From SURF-32 sp964648365 (lineage in GTDB: Bacteria > Planctomycetota > Phycisphaerae > UBA1845), in the NCBI GenBank assembly GCA_964648365.1, contig CAZYLK010000256.1:1-6678 (forward strand): a stretch of DNA of 6,678 nt, read 5' to 3'. Shown piece after piece: positions 5,735-6,678 of this stretch; position 1 is the first letter of the stretch, and every line of letters begins with the position of its first letter. The notes beneath the pieces were generated by a model. The model was not told the origin of the DNA. It worked only from the letters and a program-made list of their open reading frames with translations, and searched no databases. The position numbers and the translations under genes were made by a program.

Positions 5735-6594
5735 GTCAACTCCTGAGAGATCGCCGGGCAGTTCAGCAGCAGCAGGGTGTGTTCACCCGTCTGCCTCTTG
5801 TACTTGGCCTTGGCTTTGCCGTTCGGCTTGACCCGCATGACGCGATGGTCGCCGTTGTTGGTGAGCGTCAGTTCCGTGCCCGGCTCCAGGGCGGACTTGA
5901 GCTTGGCCTTGATCTTGGCTTGCTTGCAGGACGTCTTGAACTGGCTGATGGCCTCGCAATCGACTTCGGGCTCATCCGGGATGCCGAAGCGGACGTAATC
6001 GAATGCGGAGACGTTGTCGAAACACGCGGCGCGAACGCCCCACTGGATGATCGAATCGGCGGTCGGATACGGCTTGGCGAGGCGCTTGGCCACGAGAACC
6101 TCCCCGTCGACCGCCCACTCGAACCACTCATTGCCGTAAAAGTCCACGCGGAACGAGTGGGATACGTCTGGCTCAATGGTGAACATGTGCCACTCGATGA
6201 CATCGTCGATGAAGCGAGCCAGATCGGCGGTAACCGTGGTGTGAAACCGAACGCCGCGCTGTCCGGAAGCGACGCAACTCGTGGGCGCGGTGTAGTGAAA
6301 CTCCGGCCGCGGGCCGTCGGTAGTGACCCGCCACTCGAGCATGAATCGCTCGGCGCCGGCGAAGTCGTCCAGATCCCAGCGATAGAACTCGTCGTCCCCC
6401 ACGCAGTTCTCCGGATCGACAACCTTGCTGCGCAAGCGAAGCCAGCCGTCCTCCAGCCAGCGCTCGGGCACGAACGGACGCTCGATACGCTGCCAGCCCG
6501 CGTCCTCCGGAAAAACGTCGCCCTCGTAGCGAATGATCTGCCCGGCCGCGGGAACCGCAGCGAGCAGCAGTACAATGGTAGCAAATCGGACCAT
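5725..6594 (-). CDS. Exported two-domain protein, paralogue B (jelly-roll plus basic C-terminal beta module)
   Basis: This is the first gene of the minus-strand pair and is roughly half identical to paralogue A; no family is recognised. From the ATG at 6594-6592 the product has 289 residues: signal peptide 1-18 (hydrophobic 4-16, cleavage after AAG), beta sandwich about 22-205 with PERWLEDGWL 43-52, DEFYRWDL 68-75, GVRFHT 114-119, FRVDFYG..WFEWAVDG 148-164 and QWGVRAACFDNVSAFD 184-199, then Cys 213/223 and the basic module 225-289 with Cys 279/288. Two upstream in-frame ATGs (6624, 6621) are rejected because they fall in the promoter -10 and would place ten polar residues before the signal peptide; the chosen ATG has GGGGG at 6604-6600 with 5-nt spacing. 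The last codons carry the ribosome binding site of paralogue A. Existence as a gene is well supported by conservation with its neighbour; function (perhaps extracellular glycan or surface binding) is inference. Confidence 0.88.
   Translation of the reverse strand: MVRFATIVLLLAAVPAAGQIIRYEGDVFPEDAGWQRIERPFVPERWLEDGWLRLRSKVVDPENCVGDDEFYRWDLDDFAGAERFMLEWRVTTDGPRPEFHYTAPTSCVASGQRGVRFHTTVTADLARFIDDVIEWHMFTIEPDVSHSFRVDFYGNEWFEWAVDGEVLVAKRLAKPYPTADSIIQWGVRAACFDNVSAFDYVRFGIPDEPEVDCEAISQFKTSCKQAKIKAKLKSALEPGTELTLTNNGDHRVMRVKPNGKAKAKYKRQTGEHTLLLLNCPAISQELTCD
5740..5880 (-). repeat. Direct repeat copy 2: 47 identical codon products in paralogue B
   Basis: The partner of the repeat at 4823-4963, encoding residues G239 to E285 of paralogue B. 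It ends at the AGGAG that serves as ribosome binding site for paralogue A, so one end of the repeat coincides with the coupling signal. Confidence 0.9.
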
Positions 6595-6619
6595 GCGCAC
6601 CCCCGGTACGGTTTGAGGC

Positions 6620-6649
6620 ATCATAGCTGATTTGCGGGGGCGGTTGCAA
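6620..6649 (-). promoter_or_regulatory. Sigma70-like promoter for the minus-strand pair
   Basis: On the minus strand a -35-like TTGCAA (6649-6644) precedes a -10-like TATGAT (6625-6620) by 18 bp. The predicted transcription start is near 6613, leaving a leader of about 19 nt that contains the GGGGG ribosome binding site before the ATG at 6594. The -10 overlaps the two earlier ATGs, which argues against using them. Pattern evidence only. Confidence 0.5.
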
Positions 6650-6678
6650 GGCGGAATGCGGTCGCGCGGTTGCGAGTT

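Noticed and set aside
4826..6630. Long plus-strand frames opposite the paralogous secreted pair
   Set aside because: They are mutually similar only because the minus-strand genes are. The minus strand has signal peptides, ribosome binding sites, conserved motifs and purely third-position differences in its frame.

Overview
The window is high-GC and coding-dense, and it most likely comes from a planctomycete, possibly a Phycisphaerae-like lineage or a related metagenome bin. Three things point there: an elongation factor G that reads like the mitochondrial-EFG1/spdEFG1 subfamily, a secreted protein built of LRRs with the 'GT.VTD.GL..L' consensus and a C-terminal 'K..NPKCQV' tail, and two large secreted beta-rich proteins of no recognised family. 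The assignment rests on remembered family features, not on a search.

Layout. Positions 1-1826 (+) hold the 3' six-sevenths of an EF-G gene. A 148-bp gap carries a short 8-bp tandem repeat and a promoter-like pair. Then come tdk (type II thymidine kinase, 1975-2583, +) and, 4 bp downstream, a signal-peptide-bearing LRR protein (2588-3901, +), probably co-transcribed. The 240-bp gap 3902-4141 starts with ten tandem heptamers (CGARTGK) and also holds a plus-strand hairpin. Next is a polytopic membrane protein of the dolichol kinase/phytol kinase (CTP-dependent lipid kinase) family (4142-4774, +).

The right-hand third runs convergently on the minus strand. Two paralogous exported proteins (6594-5725, then 5734-4808) overlap by 10 nt and share one promoter-like region at the right edge. 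Each has a signal peptide, a jelly-roll/concanavalin-like N-terminal domain and a small Lys/Arg-rich C-terminal beta module. The last part of that module is identical over 47 residues, with only 12 synonymous DNA differences, while the rest of the proteins is only about half identical.

The plus-strand genes do not form one pathway: translation, nucleotide salvage, an exported LRR protein and lipid phosphorylation. The minus-strand pair is the least explained part of the window and the best candidate for an undescribed system. I saw no RNA gene, transposase, CRISPR array or integration site.
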